This document shows positions 18,475-27,241 of a DNA stretch of 64,000 bases, one piece after another. The stretch covers positions 310,001-374,000 of the forward strand of contig NZ_MBUA01000023.1 in assembly GCF_014332695.1 (NCBI RefSeq). Reading direction: 5' to 3'. The notes under the pieces were generated by a model. It did no database searches. It was not told where the DNA came from and saw only the letters and a program-made list of their open reading frames with translations. How positions within the stretch are numbered: the stretch's first letter is position 1; each line of letters opens with the position of its first letter. The translations under genes and the position numbers were made by a program. This DNA is from Flavihumibacter stibioxidans. GTDB lineage: Bacteria; Bacteroidota; Bacteroidia; Chitinophagales; Chitinophagaceae.

Positions 18475-18519
18475 GAATATATTCCCGTAATCCTGCATTA
18501 CCATCCTGCACTATCCTGT
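18475..18519. promoter_or_regulatory. Intergenic control region with three CAGGAT repeats
   Basis: Between the divergent rhamnosidase and GntR genes, 18488-18519 contains three direct copies of ATCCTG (minus strand CAGGAT), two of them extended to ATCCTGCA, with 10- and 13-base periodicity. Beside it is the perfect palindrome GAATATATTC at 18475-18484. On the minus strand the palindrome contains TATATTCG, close to the -7 consensus for the rhamnosidase. The repeats are candidates for the binding site of the adjacent GntR-type regulator. Confidence 0.45.
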
Positions 18520-18552
18520 AAGTTAATCAAGGTCGGCTAAGAATAATCTTTC

Positions 18553-18560
18553 TATATTTA
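18553..18560 (+). promoter_or_regulatory. Possible -7 box of the GntR regulator gene
   Basis: TATATTTA differs by one base from TAnnTTTG and lies 17 bases before the ATG of the regulator. No clear -33 TTTG partner is visible. Confidence 0.3.
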
Positions 18561-18577
18561 TCAGAAGCTCCGGATCC

Positions 18578-19609
18578 ATGGCCGCTGATAATATCTATCG
18601 CTTTATTCATATAGACGACCAGTCGGTTACCCCCAAGTACCTGCAACTGACCAATTCGATCATCAAGGGAATGGAAGAAGGCAAGATCGGAAAGGACTAT
18701 CTCCTGCCCTCCATCAACGAGCTCAGCTATGAACTGGATATTTCAAGGGATACCGCTGAAAAGGCATACCGTCACCTGAAAGGACTCGGGATCATCGGAT
18801 CGGTTCCGGGCAAGGGTTATTTCATCTCCCAAACGGATTTTTTCCAGACCTATAAGATCTTCCTGCTGTTCAATAAACTCAGCCAGCATAAAAAGATCAT
18901 CTACGATTCCATGGTGAAGGAGCTGGGAGAAAAAGCGGCGATTGATTTTTATATCTACAACAATGATTTCAGCCTGTTTAAAAAACTGATCACGGACCGC
19001 AAGAACGATTACACCCATTTTGTCATCATCCCTCATTTCCTGGAGGGTGGCGAAAATGCACACGAGCTGATCAACGACATTAAAGGTGCGAACCTGATCC
19101 TGCTGGATAAGCTGATCCCGGGAATTACCAGAAACTATGGCGCGGCCTATGAAGATTTTGAAAAAGATATTTTCAATGCCCTTGAGCAGGCACTGCCCCG
19201 GCTGGAAAAATACCAGACAATAAAGATCATCTTCCCTTCATACACCTATTTCCCGGAGGAAATCCTCAAGGGCTTTTATTCCTTCTGCCGTGAGTATGCG
19301 TTCAATTACAAAGTGGTTCATTCTATTGCCGAAGAACCCATCGGCAAGGGTGAAGTATACATCAACCTGATGGAAGATGACCTGGTGGTATTGCTGGAAA
19401 AAATAAAGCAGACTGCCCTGAAACCGGGCACAGATGTTGGCATCATCTCCTACAATGAAACACCGCTGAAACGGTTTATACTGGATGGGATCACTACCAT
19501 TTCCACCAACTTTGCGGCAATGGGTGAAGCCACCGCAAAGATGATCCTCAGTAATCAACCGGAGCAAACGGAAATACCTTTCACCCTTACCCTGCGGCCA
19601 TCACTCTGA
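18578..19609 (+). CDS. GntR-family transcriptional regulator with sugar-binding-like C-terminal domain
   Basis: The 343-residue protein has an N-terminal GntR winged helix (about residues 15-85; PKYLQLTNSIIKGMEEGKI, LPSINELSYELDISRDTAEK, GKGYFIS) and a C-terminal periplasmic-binding-protein-like effector domain (about 95-340), the architecture of AraR/FucR-like sugar regulators in Bacteroidota. It is divergent from the GH78 gene and separated by a short region with direct repeats. It most likely senses rhamnose or a catabolite and controls the rhamnoside and rha genes. The TGA stop touches the stop of the next, convergent gene with no spacer. Confidence 0.88.
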   Translation: MAADNIYRFIHIDDQSVTPKYLQLTNSIIKGMEEGKIGKDYLLPSINELSYELDISRDTAEKAYRHLKGLGIIGSVPGKGYFISQTDFFQTYKIFLLFNKLSQHKKIIYDSMVKELGEKAAIDFYIYNNDFSLFKKLITDRKNDYTHFVIIPHFLEGGENAHELINDIKGANLILLDKLIPGITRNYGAAYEDFEKDIFNALEQALPRLEKYQTIKIIFPSYTYFPEEILKGFYSFCREYAFNYKVVHSIAEEPIGKGEVYINLMEDDLVVLLEKIKQTALKPGTDVGIISYNETPLKRFILDGITTISTNFAAMGEATAKMILSNQPEQTEIPFTLTLRPSL

Positions 19610-19999
19610 TCATTTCTCCGCCCAGTAGTCGATCACCAGAACTTTGTCGAGGTGCGGTTTCAGTACTTCCACAAAGGCGAGGTGTGCGGCATGGGGCAGG
19701 TACACAGCGCGGTCTGCTTCAGATTTGAAGGTCACAAAAAAACAATGGGTGAATTCCTGGTTCAGGTTTTCGGGACTATTGTTTTTTCCCCATTCGAAGG
19801 AATGAATTTCTTTTATTGCTTTTGGCAGCCTGCGAAATGCATCTTCTACTTTTTGCACGTCAGATTCGGTGCTGGCAGCAGTAAACTTAAAGAGCACCAC
19901 ATGGCGCAGCAGTTTCCCCGACTGTCCGGATGTACCCTGTGCAAATGCAGCTGAAGTCATAATAATGGACGCTAGTAAAAAGAGTAAGAGCTTTCTCAT
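19610..19999 (-). CDS. Dabb-domain (stress-responsive A/B barrel) secreted protein
   Basis: The start at 19999 gives a signal peptide (MRKLLLFLLASIIMTSAAFA); an upstream ATG would extend it into a hairpin. The mature part (about 100 residues) is a dimeric alpha-beta barrel domain with the family features LLRHVVLFKF near the start and the HPxH-like YLPHAAHLAFVEVLKPHLDKVLVIDYW ending in segments. Function is not known; these domains occur as small accessory or lyase-like proteins. It follows cysS on the same strand, converging on the regulator gene. Confidence 0.78.
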   Translation of the reverse strand: MRKLLLFLLASIIMTSAAFAQGTSGQSGKLLRHVVLFKFTAASTESDVQKVEDAFRRLPKAIKEIHSFEWGKNNSPENLNQEFTHCFFVTFKSEADRAVYLPHAAHLAFVEVLKPHLDKVLVIDYWAEK

Positions 20000-20001
20000 G
20001 A

Positions 20002-20021
20002 AAGGGTGATTTTTCACCCTT
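20002..20021. terminator. Hairpin between cysS stop and the Dabb gene start
   Basis: A perfect 8-base stem (AAGGGTGA/TCACCCTT) with a 4-base loop starts 3 bases after the cysS stop and ends 2 bases before the Dabb ATG. It lacks a U-tract. It could weaken read-through or mask the ribosome-binding region of the downstream gene. Confidence 0.4.
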
Positions 20022-20024
20022 AAG

Positions 20025-21524
20025 TTACGCGAAACTTACGCTCACCCCGCCGTCTTTTTCATCTTTCAGTAAAATGCCCAGTTCCTGGAGCTGGTTGCGG
20101 ATCTTGTCGCTGGTGGCAAAATCCTTCCTGCTCTTGGCATCCTTGCGGATATCGATGAGCAGTTGCAATACACCATCCAGTTTTCCGGTATCACCGCCTC
20201 CGGAATGTTGTTCATCCTGCAATCCAAAGATGTCTTCCAGGTAAGCCCTGAAAGCCTTGCGCATCTTGTCAATGGTGGCATTGCCCAATGCATCGGCAGG
20301 TATATGTTTGTCCCTGATGCCATTGATCACCGGTACCAGTTCAAACATGCTGGCCAGTACTTTCGCGGTGTTGATGTCATCGTTCATGAATTCGTCGAAT
20401 TCATCCACGAGTTTAGCGCATTTGGCATCCAGTTCCGCATCTCCGGCGGTGGCCGCGCCGGCAGTAAACTCGTTCAGCACTTTGTAGGCATCCCACAAAC
20501 GGCGCATACCTTTTTGCGCCGCCTGTAATGCTTCGTTACCGAAATCAAGCGTGCTGCGGTAATGTGTCTGCAGGATAAAAAAGCGCACCGTCATCGGGTG
20601 GTATGCCTGTTCCAGCAAGGGATGCGAGCCGCTGAACAATTCAGTCAGCTTGATCACATTGTTATAGCTCTTGCCCATCTTCTTGCCGTTGATGGTGATC
20701 ATGTTATTGTGCATCCAGTAACGTGCAGGAACATGGTGGTTGCAGATCGTACTTTGTGCGATCTCACTTTCATGGTGGGGAAACTGGAGATCCATCCCTC
20801 CCCCATGGATATCAAATTGTTTACCCAGGTATTTGGTGGCCATGGCCGAACATTCGATGTGCCAGCCCGGGAAACCCTCACCCCAGGGGCTGTTCCAACG
20901 CATGATGTGTTCCGGCGGAGCCGCTTTCCACAACGCAAAATCCTGCTTGTTCTTCTTTTCATCCTGGCCCTCCAGTTCACGGGTGGTTTCGAGCAGGTCA
21001 TCCATCACACGACCGCTTAGTTTGCCGTATGGATAGTTTTCAGCAAATTTTTTGACATCAAAATAAACAGAACCATTTTTCTCATACGCGTAGCCTTCGG
21101 CGATAATGGTTTTGATCATTTCGATCTGCTCCACGATATGACCGGTTGCTGTGGGTTCAATGGATGGGTCGAGATTATTGAACTGTTTCATGGCCCAATG
21201 GAAAAGATTGGTGTATTTCTGCACCAGTTCCATCGGTTCCAGTTTTTCAATCTGTGCCTTTGATGAAATTTTGTCTTCCGCTTCACGGCCTTCTTCCTCA
21301 AAATGTCCCGCATCGGTAATATTGCGGACATACCGCACCTTATATCCCAGATGTACCAGGTAGCGATACAATACATCAAAAGTGATAAAGGGGCGGGCAT
21401 GGCCGAGATGGCTCTCCCCGCTTACAGTTGGTCCGCACACATACATACCCACATGACCCGGAACCAGGGGTTCAAATACTTCTTTCTGCCTCGTATAGGA
21501 ATTAAATACTTTCAGTTCGGACAT
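20025..21524 (-). CDS. cysS: Cysteine--tRNA ligase
   Basis: The 499-residue class I synthetase charges tRNA-Cys. It shows [18 protein letters not shown] with the zinc Cys and the HLGH signature (about residues 29-45), the WHIECSAMA zinc segment, [13 protein letters not shown], and a KMSKS-type loop (KKMGKS, about residue 285), followed by the alpha-helical C-terminal domain. The length is normal. A likely promoter box lies 18 bases upstream, so the gene is probably transcribed independently of the rlmD-rhomboid run. Confidence 0.96.
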   Translation of the reverse strand: MSELKVFNSYTRQKEVFEPLVPGHVGMYVCGPTVSGESHLGHARPFITFDVLYRYLVHLGYKVRYVRNITDAGHFEEEGREAEDKISSKAQIEKLEPMELVQKYTNLFHWAMKQFNNLDPSIEPTATGHIVEQIEMIKTIIAEGYAYEKNGSVYFDVKKFAENYPYGKLSGRVMDDLLETTRELEGQDEKKNKQDFALWKAAPPEHIMRWNSPWGEGFPGWHIECSAMATKYLGKQFDIHGGGMDLQFPHHESEIAQSTICNHHVPARYWMHNNMITINGKKMGKSYNNVIKLTELFSGSHPLLEQAYHPMTVRFFILQTHYRSTLDFGNEALQAAQKGMRRLWDAYKVLNEFTAGAATAGDAELDAKCAKLVDEFDEFMNDDINTAKVLASMFELVPVINGIRDKHIPADALGNATIDKMRKAFRAYLEDIFGLQDEQHSGGGDTGKLDGVLQLLIDIRKDAKSRKDFATSDKIRNQLQELGILLKDEKDGGVSVSFA

Positions 21525-21541
21525 AATTGATCAATTGCTTG

Positions 21542-21549
21542 CAAAAATA
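21542..21549 (-). promoter_or_regulatory. Probable cysS promoter -7 box
   Basis: On the minus strand the sequence is TATTTTTG, a full match to the Bacteroidota TAnnTTTG element, 18 bases from the cysS ATG. A TTTG-like -33 element is not clear. Confidence 0.5.
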
Positions 21550-21607
21550 AAGGGATAACGAGCTTTGCGCGATAAAGATTATATAAATGAAAAATTTAAT
21601 TATGAAA

Positions 21608-22750
21608 TCACCTGGAAGCCGGAAGCCTAAGGTCAGCAATAACGGGAAAATGATCTGATAAGCGCGGATGGGGGTTCCGGACCTGCACCACCCCGAAACG
21701 CTTGTCGACCATGATATAATCGATCCTGAGTGTGGGTGAGAGGAATGAATAGGTTCGGCCGACGCCGAATCCCTTGCGGGTGAATACGTCCTTCCTGCTG
21801 CCCTTCACACGGTGATAAACAAAAGAATTCGGCACATCATTGAAATCGCCGCAAATGATGGCAGGATGCGGGCTCTGGTCCAGCTCGGACCTGATCATTT
21901 CAGCCTGCTGCTGGCGGAAACCATAGGCCTGGCGGAACTTCTGGAAAATATCCAGGGACTTTGAAATTGTACTGTCATCCCCCTGTTTGATTTCCTCCAG
22001 TTTACGGAATTCGGCATTCGTGAACAACAGGGACTGCAGGTGGGTGGTAAAGACCCGTATCATCCTTCCGTTCACATCTATATCCGTATAAATAAAACTT
22101 TCATTTGCCTTGAGTGATTTTGGCCCGCCGAATTTCCTGCGATGTGTTTTCCTGATCGGATACCGCGAGAAGATTGCGATCCCGTGTTCGTACACTTTGT
22201 CGGGGCGACGGTGATCCATGGCATAATAAAAATAACGGTAACCCAGGCTGTCGCGGAAATAGGGAATATTTTCGTCGAAGAGTTTTTTATCATTGGACTC
22301 CAGGAACTCCTGCATGCAAATGATATCGGGGTTAAGCCTTTCGATATAATCCAGCATCAGTTTGCGTTTGGATTTGCCCGAACGGGGGCGTCCCGACATT
22401 TCGTCAAACCTGGCCACATTCCACTGCATGATCCGGAGGCTGCCTTCGGGTTTGGCGCTGCCTGAACCGGCAAATGGATGAAAGGCAAAAAACGCATTGA
22501 TGGGCTGCCAGCCCAGGATCATGGCCGACAGCGGCAGCAGGAACCATTTGGAGCGGAAGACGATCCAGAAAATAAGCATCACCCCCATTGCAAACAGCAG
22601 GAAGGCAAAACCAACACCCAGCAAAGCTATATACCAGTATTTTCCGGGCTCAATATACCAGGACGCACAGGATAACAGGAATAATCCCGTTACCACCATG
22701 GTGAGGATGATAAAAAAACGCTTGGTAAGGCTGCGGAAAAAGGAAGGCAT
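21608..22750 (-). CDS. Membrane-anchored endonuclease/exonuclease/phosphatase family protein
   Basis: The 380-residue protein has two or three N-terminal membrane helices (about residues 10-90) followed by an EEP domain (about 105-378). Visible motifs are MQWNVARFD, ICMQEFLE with the metal Glu, CGDFNDVPNS, and the terminal DHFPVIADL segment. EEP enzymes cleave phosphodiester bonds in nucleic acids, lipids or inositol phosphates; the substrate here cannot be told. It is the last gene of the rlmD-rhomboid-rhomboid-EEP run, 8 bases after the second rhomboid. Confidence 0.85.
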   Translation of the reverse strand: MPSFFRSLTKRFFIILTMVVTGLFLLSCASWYIEPGKYWYIALLGVGFAFLLFAMGVMLIFWIVFRSKWFLLPLSAMILGWQPINAFFAFHPFAGSGSAKPEGSLRIMQWNVARFDEMSGRPRSGKSKRKLMLDYIERLNPDIICMQEFLESNDKKLFDENIPYFRDSLGYRYFYYAMDHRRPDKVYEHGIAIFSRYPIRKTHRRKFGGPKSLKANESFIYTDIDVNGRMIRVFTTHLQSLLFTNAEFRKLEEIKQGDDSTISKSLDIFQKFRQAYGFRQQQAEMIRSELDQSPHPAIICGDFNDVPNSFVYHRVKGSRKDVFTRKGFGVGRTYSFLSPTLRIDYIMVDKRFGVVQVRNPHPRLSDHFPVIADLRLPASR

Positions 22751-22758
22751 TTTCGAAT

Positions 22759-23691
22759 TTACAACTCATCTTCATTTGCTGCCCTGCGAAGTATCTCTTT
22801 TTCTTCCTCCGTGAGCATGTGATAGCCCTCCTGGTTAATCTTATCCAGGATCTGGTCTATCCGCTGCTGGGTAATATGGGGATATTTTTTGAATGGCGCC
22901 TGCCCGCTGACCTTATAGAAAAAACTGTCTCTCAGCTTTTTCCTTTTGGCAGGTTTATCGGGGCTGAACAGGTTGTTAATCCAGTCAAAGAAATTATTGA
23001 GCCACAAACTCCAGTCGCGCCCCCTCCTCATCTGGTATATGAAGGTGAATCCCATGGCTGCCCCGGTGATATGAGCCAGGTACAGTCCGACTGAGCCTAC
23101 CGGCAAACCGGCAAAATTGATGATAACATATACTGCCGTGAGTATCCAGAGTGGCAATCCCCCATTGATCATCGGGAAGATGCGATAATCCGGGGCCACT
23201 GTGGTGGTGGCAACAGCAACGGCCATGACAGAGGCATTGGCCCCCATCATGCTGGCGAAAGCGAGGTCTTTGTTCAGGTTGGGAACCAGGTTATGCGACA
23301 AAATGAAAACAAGCGCGCCTGCCAGTCCGCCCATCACATAGATCGGTACCAGCTTGCGGTTACCGGTCAGGTCCTGCAAAATATACCCGAACATCCAGAG
23401 CCAGAGCAGGTTGGCAATGACATGCATCACGTTGTCATGGGTAAACATGAAGGTGATGAGGGTCCAGGGCCTGTAGACCAGTTTCCCCAGGTCGGCAGGC
23501 AGTGAAAACCAGGCCAGCACATTGGTGTAATAATCATCTGCCCTGAGATCACTCAACAGGTAGATGACGTAGATAAATTTGAGTAAAACGAATAATACGG
23601 CATTCACCACCACCAGGTTAACCAGTGAATTACCATCAGCCCCCAGCAGGATTCTCCTGCTGCTCTTTTCTTCCTGCAGATTCATAGCCAT
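22759..23691 (-). CDS. Rhomboid-family membrane protein, probably protease-dead
   Basis: The 310-residue protein has the rhomboid core (about residues 20-230) with the HDNVMHVIANLLWLWMFG helix and His207 in LAHITGAAMG. The serine motif GASG/GASA of active rhomboids reads G-A-N-A-S-V here (residues 150-155), so the catalytic Ser position is Asn152 (codon AAT). A shifted Ser154 remains. A C-terminal cytosolic tail ends in the EEKEILRRA motif seen in Bacteroidota rhomboids. It sits 4 bases after a canonical rhomboid, suggesting a paired active/inactive arrangement. Loss of activity is inferred. Confidence 0.85.
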   Translation of the reverse strand: MAMNLQEEKSSRRILLGADGNSLVNLVVVNAVLFVLLKFIYVIYLLSDLRADDYYTNVLAWFSLPADLGKLVYRPWTLITFMFTHDNVMHVIANLLWLWMFGYILQDLTGNRKLVPIYVMGGLAGALVFILSHNLVPNLNKDLAFASMMGANASVMAVAVATTTVAPDYRIFPMINGGLPLWILTAVYVIINFAGLPVGSVGLYLAHITGAAMGFTFIYQMRRGRDWSLWLNNFFDWINNLFSPDKPAKRKKLRDSFFYKVSGQAPFKKYPHITQQRIDQILDKINQEGYHMLTEEEKEILRRAANEDEL

Positions 23692-23695
23692 ATTA

Positions 23696-24292
23696 TCAAT
23701 AAAACGTATTACGATTGGTTTTGTTCCACAAAAATACCATTACGAAGCCTGCAGCGGCACCGCCAAGGTGTGCCCAGTGGGCGATATTATCCCCCTGTAC
23801 GCGGGCTATCCCGCCAAAAAGGTCAAGGGCCATCAAAGCCGGGATGGCATATTTCGCCTTTACAGGGATCGGGATGAACATCAGGTACAATGGGGTATTG
23901 GGAAAAAGATAGGTAAAAGCCGCCAGAATGCCCATGATGGCACCCGAGGCACCCACGGCCATGTCAAAATGGGAATCCAGGAAAAGTTGGGCGAGCCCGG
24001 CCACGATGCCACTGATCATGTAAAAATTGAAGAACCGCTTTCCGCCCCAGAGATTTTCCAGCATGCCCCCGAACATGTACAGCGCGAACATGTTGAAGAG
24101 GATATGGAAGGGGCCCGCATGCATGAACATATGGGTAATAAGCTGCCAGATCTTGAAATACGGTGATCCCAGCGGGAACAATGCACCCCACTGTTCCAGG
24201 AAAATGCCCTGTTTGGCGAAGATGTATTGCGCAAAAAAGATCACCACATTAGCGATCAGGATATTTTTTACTACCGGTGGTAATTGTCTCAT
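23696..24292 (-). CDS. Rhomboid intramembrane serine protease
   Basis: The 198-residue protein has six hydrophobic segments and the full catalytic set: Ser116 in VGASGAIMG, His175 in AHLGGAAAGF, and the HAGPFHILFNMFALYMFGG helix with the oxyanion Asn. It cleaves transmembrane substrates within the inner membrane. The ATG overlaps the rlmD stop in a TAATG arrangement, so translation is probably coupled, and the inactive-looking paralogue follows. Confidence 0.92.
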   Translation of the reverse strand: MRQLPPVVKNILIANVVIFFAQYIFAKQGIFLEQWGALFPLGSPYFKIWQLITHMFMHAGPFHILFNMFALYMFGGMLENLWGGKRFFNFYMISGIVAGLAQLFLDSHFDMAVGASGAIMGILAAFTYLFPNTPLYLMFIPIPVKAKYAIPALMALDLFGGIARVQGDNIAHWAHLGGAAAGFVMVFLWNKTNRNTFY

Positions 24293-25695
24293 TATTTCCT
24301 CAGTTTTAGCTGTACTACATTTTCAATATGGTGTGTATGGGGAAACATATCCACCGGTCTGACCCTTGTTACGGCATATCTGGCATCCAGCAGGTGCAGG
24401 TCGCGGGCCTGGGTTGCCGGGTTGCAACTTACATAAACTACTGTAGGCGCTTCCATCTCCAGGATCTTCTGTACCAGTTTTTCGTGCATGCCTGCCCGTG
24501 GGGGGTCGGTGATGATCACATCAGGACGGCCATGGGTGGCAAAGAATTCATCGTTACAGATATCGATCACGTCGCCTGCAAAGAATTCAGCGTGCCCGAT
24601 CCCATTCAGTGCCGCATTTTCTTTGGCGTCTTCGATGGCATCGGCCACCACTTCCACACCTATGATCTTCGCCGCCTGGCGGCTCAGGAAAATCCCGATG
24701 CTTCCCGTGCCGCAGTACAGGTCATAAACAGTTTCGGACCCGGAAAGTTCTGCGAACTCCCTTGTAACCTGGTAAAGGCGTTCACCCTGGCGGGTATTGG
24801 TCTGGAAAAAGGATTTGGGACTGATCTTGAACCGGAAATCTTCCAGTGTTTCCATCGCATATCCCTTACCGTGATAAACTTTCGGTTCCTGGTCGTGCAG
24901 GCTGTCGTTCCACTTGGTATTGATAGTGTAGAGCAGGGTGGTGATGGCAGGCACTTTTTGCAGCAGGTGGTCGAGCAGGCCTTTGCGGGCGGACTTATCC
25001 TCCTGGCCGAATGCTACGTTCACCATTACTTCACCGGTGGTAAGCACCCTTACAATGACGGTGCGCAGGAAACCATGGTGTTCGCGGATATCATAAAAGG
25101 ATAAACCGTGCTCTCCGGCATAGTCGCGAATCGTATTGCGGATGATATTGGCCGGTTCGTGCATCAGGTGGCAGGTATGGATATCGATCACCTTGTCGAA
25201 AATGCGCGGCACGTGGAAGCCGATGGCATTTTCAGCCGGGATCTCGCCACCTGCTTCCACTTCCCGGGGCAGCAGGTAGCGGCGGTTGCTGGCGGTAAAC
25301 TCCAGCTTGTTGCGGTAAAAACGGGTTTCGGCACAACCCAGGATGGGCTCAATGGCCGGCAGGGCCAATTTCCCGATGCGTTTCAGATGCTGTTCCACTT
25401 CCTGCTGCTTGTACTGTAGCTGTTTTTCGTAGGGCAGCATCTGCCACTTGCAGCCGCCGCAAACCCCGAAATGATCGCAGAAGGGGGTCACCCTGTCTTC
25501 CGAATAATGATGTATCCGTTGAACCTTGCCTTCAGCCCAGTCTTTTTTATTTTTCGTCAGCCTTACATCCACCACATCACCGGGTACGGCGCCTTCAATG
25601 AAGATCACTTTTCCTTCCACCCGGCTCAGCGCTTTCCCCTCGGCAGCATAATCCAGAACTGTTAATTTTTCCAGCGTAATATTCTTTTTGCGCAT
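24292..25695 (-). CDS. rlmD: 23S rRNA (uracil-C5)-methyltransferase RlmD-like
   Basis: The 467-residue enzyme has an N-terminal TRAM domain (about residues 5-60), the 4Fe-4S cluster motif CxxxxxCGGCKWQ (about 74-84), a central RNA-binding region, and a C-terminal SAM domain with VYDLYCGTGSIGIFL, ITDPPRAGMH and the catalytic VYVSCNPATQARD. It methylates a uridine of 23S rRNA; whether it is the U1939 or the U747 type cannot be decided from sequence alone. A strong promoter box ends only 5 bases before the ATG, which suggests a leaderless message. Confidence 0.92.
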   Translation of the reverse strand: MRKKNITLEKLTVLDYAAEGKALSRVEGKVIFIEGAVPGDVVDVRLTKNKKDWAEGKVQRIHHYSEDRVTPFCDHFGVCGGCKWQMLPYEKQLQYKQQEVEQHLKRIGKLALPAIEPILGCAETRFYRNKLEFTASNRRYLLPREVEAGGEIPAENAIGFHVPRIFDKVIDIHTCHLMHEPANIIRNTIRDYAGEHGLSFYDIREHHGFLRTVIVRVLTTGEVMVNVAFGQEDKSARKGLLDHLLQKVPAITTLLYTINTKWNDSLHDQEPKVYHGKGYAMETLEDFRFKISPKSFFQTNTRQGERLYQVTREFAELSGSETVYDLYCGTGSIGIFLSRQAAKIIGVEVVADAIEDAKENAALNGIGHAEFFAGDVIDICNDEFFATHGRPDVIITDPPRAGMHEKLVQKILEMEAPTVVYVSCNPATQARDLHLLDARYAVTRVRPVDMFPHTHHIENVVQLKLRK

Positions 25696-25699
25696 GCGG

Positions 25700-25707
25700 C
25701 AAAAGTA
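25700..25707 (-). promoter_or_regulatory. rlmD promoter, likely leaderless
   Basis: The minus strand reads TACTTTTG, a perfect TAnnTTTG match, preceded by a TTG about 19 bases upstream. Only four bases separate the box from the rlmD ATG, so the transcript would begin at or next to the start codon. Confidence 0.55.
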
Positions 25708-25758
25708 AACACAATATTATTGTAGCCAATTCGTGAAATTAGCAAGACAATCAGATCG

Positions 25759-27237
25759 ATGAAGAACCTTAATATCCGGAAGCTCATATTAGTATTTTGT
25801 TTCATGGCAATGGGCGGAATGACCACCCTTTTGCAGGCGCAGTCGGGCGCAAACAAGGGCTACCAGTTGACTGTGCAGTTGAATGCCTACCAGGGACAAA
25901 CCCTTTACCTTGCCTATCATTTCGGGAAAATCAAGGCCCTGGCCGATTCTACGCAGGTACAGGCCGATGGGAAGGCTGTTTTCAAAGGGGCTAATCCCCT
26001 GACTGGCGGCATTTATATTGTTGTTTCCCCAAAAAAGGAGTTCCTGTTTGAGATGCTGGTGGACAGGGAACAGTGGTTTACAGTTAGCGCTGATACAGCT
26101 CAGTTAAGCCGGTTAAAGTTTACCGGTTCAACCGATAACACTGATTTCCAGGCCTATACAGATTTTGTTCAATCCCGCGGAAAAGCCATCAACGGCCTTC
26201 AGCAACAGTTGTCCGGGGTAAAAACCGCCGCCGATTCGGCCTCTATCCAGCAAAAAATGACCAGTCTCAACGGGGAGATCCAGCAATACCGGACCGATTT
26301 CATTCGCAAAAATCCAGATGCTTTTCTGAGCACCCTCTTTGCCGCCCTGCAGGAACCGGTGGTTCCGCCGGCGGCACAGCACCCGAAGGGGGTTTACGAC
26401 CAGACTTACGCATATCATTATTTCAAGGATCATTACTGGGACGGCATCAACCTCTACGATGAACGGTTGTTGCGAACACCTTTCTTTGAAAGCAGGGTGG
26501 AGAAATATTTCCGTAACCTGGTGTCTCCTGAACCCGATTCCATCAAAAAGGAGATTGACTGGTTCCTGCTGATGTCGAGGTCCAACCGCGAGATGTATAA
26601 ATTCCTGCTGACACAGTTTGTACAGAAATACATCAACCCCGAATACATGGGGCAGGATGCCGTTTTTGTGCACCTTTTTGAAAAGTATATCAACGAAAAG
26701 CCCGACGTGGACTGGTTTACGGCGCAATACAGGAAATACATGACCGACCGCGCCTACTCACTGATGGCCAACCTGATCGGCAATCCGGCATGGGACCTGA
26801 ACATGACCGACAGCACCGGAAAGCTGTCTCCCTTATACGAAGTGAAAGCCCCATATGTGGTGGTATGTTTCTGGGATCCCACCTGCGGGCATTGCAAGGA
26901 GATGGTGCCCAAACTGGATTCAATGTACCAGGCCAAATGGAAAAAACAGGGCATCAAAATTTATGGCGTGATGACAGAAGGCGGCAAAGACAACTGGCTG
27001 AAATTTATCCGGGAGAACAAACTGAAGGACTGGGTGCATGTTTACCAGACCGAACAGCAACGGACAGCCGAACAGCAGTCGGGGCAGCCGGGATACCGCC
27101 AGTTATACGATGTGTACCAGACGCCGGTATTGTATTTGCTCGATGACCAGAAAAGGATCATAGCCAAAAAACTGACCTACGAACAGATGGATCAGCTGAT
27201 CACAGTAAAGCAACAGCAAAAGCCAGCCAACCAATAA
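25759..27237 (+). CDS. Secreted thioredoxin-like protein with DUF4369/DUF5106-type regions
   Basis: The 492-residue precursor has a signal peptide ending in LLQAQ, an N-terminal beta-rich DUF4369-like domain (about residues 33-125), a helical DUF5106-like middle part (about 130-340) and a C-terminal thioredoxin fold with the CGHC active site (Cys376/Cys379) and the cis-Pro segment YQTPVLYLLD. It probably reduces or isomerises disulfides in the periplasm. A SurA-like isomerase gene follows 4 bases later, so the pair may serve outer-membrane protein folding. Confidence 0.88.
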   Translation: MKNLNIRKLILVFCFMAMGGMTTLLQAQSGANKGYQLTVQLNAYQGQTLYLAYHFGKIKALADSTQVQADGKAVFKGANPLTGGIYIVVSPKKEFLFEMLVDREQWFTVSADTAQLSRLKFTGSTDNTDFQAYTDFVQSRGKAINGLQQQLSGVKTAADSASIQQKMTSLNGEIQQYRTDFIRKNPDAFLSTLFAALQEPVVPPAAQHPKGVYDQTYAYHYFKDHYWDGINLYDERLLRTPFFESRVEKYFRNLVSPEPDSIKKEIDWFLLMSRSNREMYKFLLTQFVQKYINPEYMGQDAVFVHLFEKYINEKPDVDWFTAQYRKYMTDRAYSLMANLIGNPAWDLNMTDSTGKLSPLYEVKAPYVVVCFWDPTCGHCKEMVPKLDSMYQAKWKKQGIKIYGVMTEGGKDNWLKFIRENKLKDWVHVYQTEQQRTAEQQSGQPGYRQLYDVYQTPVLYLLDDQKRIIAKKLTYEQMDQLITVKQQQKPANQ

Positions 27238-27241
27238 ATCC

